The notes under the pieces: model-generated
The model's database searches: none
The model's input: the letters and a program-made list of their open reading frames with translations, nothing else
Told to the model about the DNA's origin: nothing
Made by a program: the position numbers and the translations under genes
Assembly (NCBI GenBank): GCA_025602915.1
Contig: JAHLJZ010000092.1
Span: 30,650-94,649, forward strand
DNA: 64,000 bases
DNA from: Paraphysoderma sedebokerense
Taxonomy: Eukaryota; Blastocladiomycota; Physodermatomycetes; Physodermatales; Physodermataceae
Reading direction: 5' to 3'
Shown: piece by piece, positions 63,006 through 64,000 of the stretch
Layout of the letters: each line of letters begins with the position of its first letter
Numbering within the stretch: position 1 is the stretch's first letter

Positions 63006-63745
63006 ACCTATGTTGACCAAACAGCATCAGTTGTCGAGTGACCTATTTATGGCGTAGAAGATGTTATCAGCGTGAACTTGTGGATGTGGCTACTGTACTA
63101 ATGTCTGCTTGTAATGTTTTTGTAATTCTTGTATTGAGACTTTAAGAATACCATGTCTTTTTATTGGGTCGAAATTCTTCTTATTCATATTCGACTATTA
63201 TTCACTAAACCATTTTTATTTCATTAAGGAGTGCGTTTCAGGATTAATAAAGTTTTCATTTTGAATGCGCCCAGAGATGTACAAAGCAATTGAAAGATCG
63301 GCCGGTTTTTAGCAGCTAAAAGTACACTTCACGCCTTGCAAATGGTACATTATCTTACTAACCTTTCATAATTCATAGTACTGGCAGCTCAGGCCGAATT
63401 TGACCGGCGTATCAAAGTGTCGCTTGGGCGGACCAATACTGAAAGGCCTACGATCTTGCAGCACGGCAAATATTTCAATTCAGTGCCAGTGATCAAGTAA
63501 ATCTCATGTAAAGTCAAGCCAGACTAGCCAGACTGTCTATCATTGATGCCACTTTGAGCGACATTGGAACATTCGAACTTGTAGCATTTCAGGGGATGAC
63601 TCAGGATGAGATTTGAGAAGCGGCATGGGCTTCCGAGTGCTTGCGATTGGCTGGGATTCAGTGATTCCCATGAATTACTCAAGAATCATACATGGCGTCA
63701 TCTTTGTTTATTTTCCCACGGCGGAGTTCCAGCAGGTTCCAGCGT

Positions 63746-63755
63746 TCTATAAAAT
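63746..63755 (+). promoter_or_regulatory. TATA box of the last secreted-protein gene
   Basis: tctataaaat about 115 bp before the ATG at 63867. Confidence 0.5.
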
Positions 63756-63863
63756 CCCTCAAAAAATCCCTCACTCGGTAAAAAATCCCTCACTTGCTTA
63801 TTCTTCGCTATTCTTTGTCCAAAACCTATTTCAACTGAAAACCCAAAAAAATCCCTCACTCGC
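63750..63863 (+). repeat. A-rich ATCCCTCACT repeats in the leader
   Basis: Four imperfect copies of a run of A followed by tccctcactcg, three in tandem from 63750 and a fourth at 63845, lying between the TATA box and the start codon. Confidence 0.7.
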
Positions 63864-63866
63864 CAC

Positions 63867-64000
63867 ATGCATAGCACTATTCTCTTCTTCGCTTCGGTTC
63901 TCTTCACCGGCTTAGCCTTCACTCATGCTCAAATGTCTATGCCTGGTAACCAGACCGGCAATGGTACCGCTACCGCCCCTCTATGTGTTTCCACTCCCTG
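63867..64000 (+). CDS. Secreted protein, N-terminus only (partial)
   Basis: ATG at 63867 opens a clear signal peptide (MHSTILFFASVLFTGLAFTHA) followed by QMSMPGNQTGNGTATAPLCVS, then the window ends. It is probably a Ser/Thr/Gly-rich secreted or GPI-type protein. The family cannot be determined. Confidence 0.55.
   Translation, partial: MHSTILFFASVLFTGLAFTHAQMSMPGNQTGNGTATAPLCVSTP

Larger units (their letters stand above)
63006..63866. other. Intergenic region
   Basis: It contains the TATA box at 63746 and the ATCCCTCACT repeat near its right end, both belonging to the last gene. The plus-strand frame at 63613-63915 reads through them and is not supported. Confidence 0.45.

Overview
The window is eukaryotic nuclear DNA. 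Most genes are split by short GT-AG introns, mostly about 55-100 nt. There are spliceosome, dynactin, Pol II and mitochondrial genes, two intron-bearing tRNA genes, and many small secreted or GPI-anchored cysteine-rich proteins typical of fungal walls. The mixture suggests a non-Dikarya (early-diverging) fungus: a Slo/BK-type channel, a cobalamin-trafficking MMADHC/CblD homologue, an archaeal-type phosphoglycerate mutase and a [2Fe-2S] ferrochelatase, together with fungal YHM2 and GPI11. The exact lineage cannot be fixed from sequence alone.

Layout. 0-5.4 kb: the 3' end of an Asn/Gly-rich protein, a GPI-type cysteine-rich secreted protein, and a secreted LHNPRGSNNR-family protein with a KQQDP tail. 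5.6-12.6 kb, minus strand: CLP1 (mRNA 3'-end/tRNA processing), SNU23/ZMAT2 (tri-snRNP), a tiny secreted protein and GPI11/PIG-F (GPI anchor synthesis). 13.6-19.2 kb: a surface-protein cluster with a collagen-like secreted protein and three paralogous GPI-type proteins. The tiny protein at 10.6 kb is a stand-alone version of their N-terminal module. 20-22.6 kb: an orphan of about 530 aa and the proteasome chaperone PSMG3. 23-34.2 kb, minus strand: a BK-like channel whose filter is degenerate, the i-AAA protease YME1 and complex I NDUFV1. 34.2-39.6 kb: a gene-poor stretch with a possible decayed retroelement, two small secreted orphans and tRNA-Asn.

40-48 kb, plus strand: MMADHC-like, archaeal-type iPGM, RPS15/uS19, tRNA-Gly (minus) and SmG. 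48.7-50.3 kb: a large secreted protein with four cysteine-rich repeats and a C-terminal TLDc domain, with copies of a dispersed non-coding repeat around it. 53.9-64 kb: ferrochelatase behind a 12-bp tandem repeat, RPB12, a dynactin p24-like protein, the YHM2 carrier, an orphan and the start of another secreted protein.

The genes form no operon-like pathway. The recurring theme is surface and wall proteins, with GPI11 lying among genes whose products look GPI-anchored. The most unusual items are the BK-like channel reading TSGLS where K+ channels read TVGYG, the secreted repeat-TLDc protein, and the modular surface-protein cluster with stand-alone and fused modules. Exon boundaries were set by reading splice sites, phase and family conservation by eye. 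Domain calls come from remembered family motifs, not searches.
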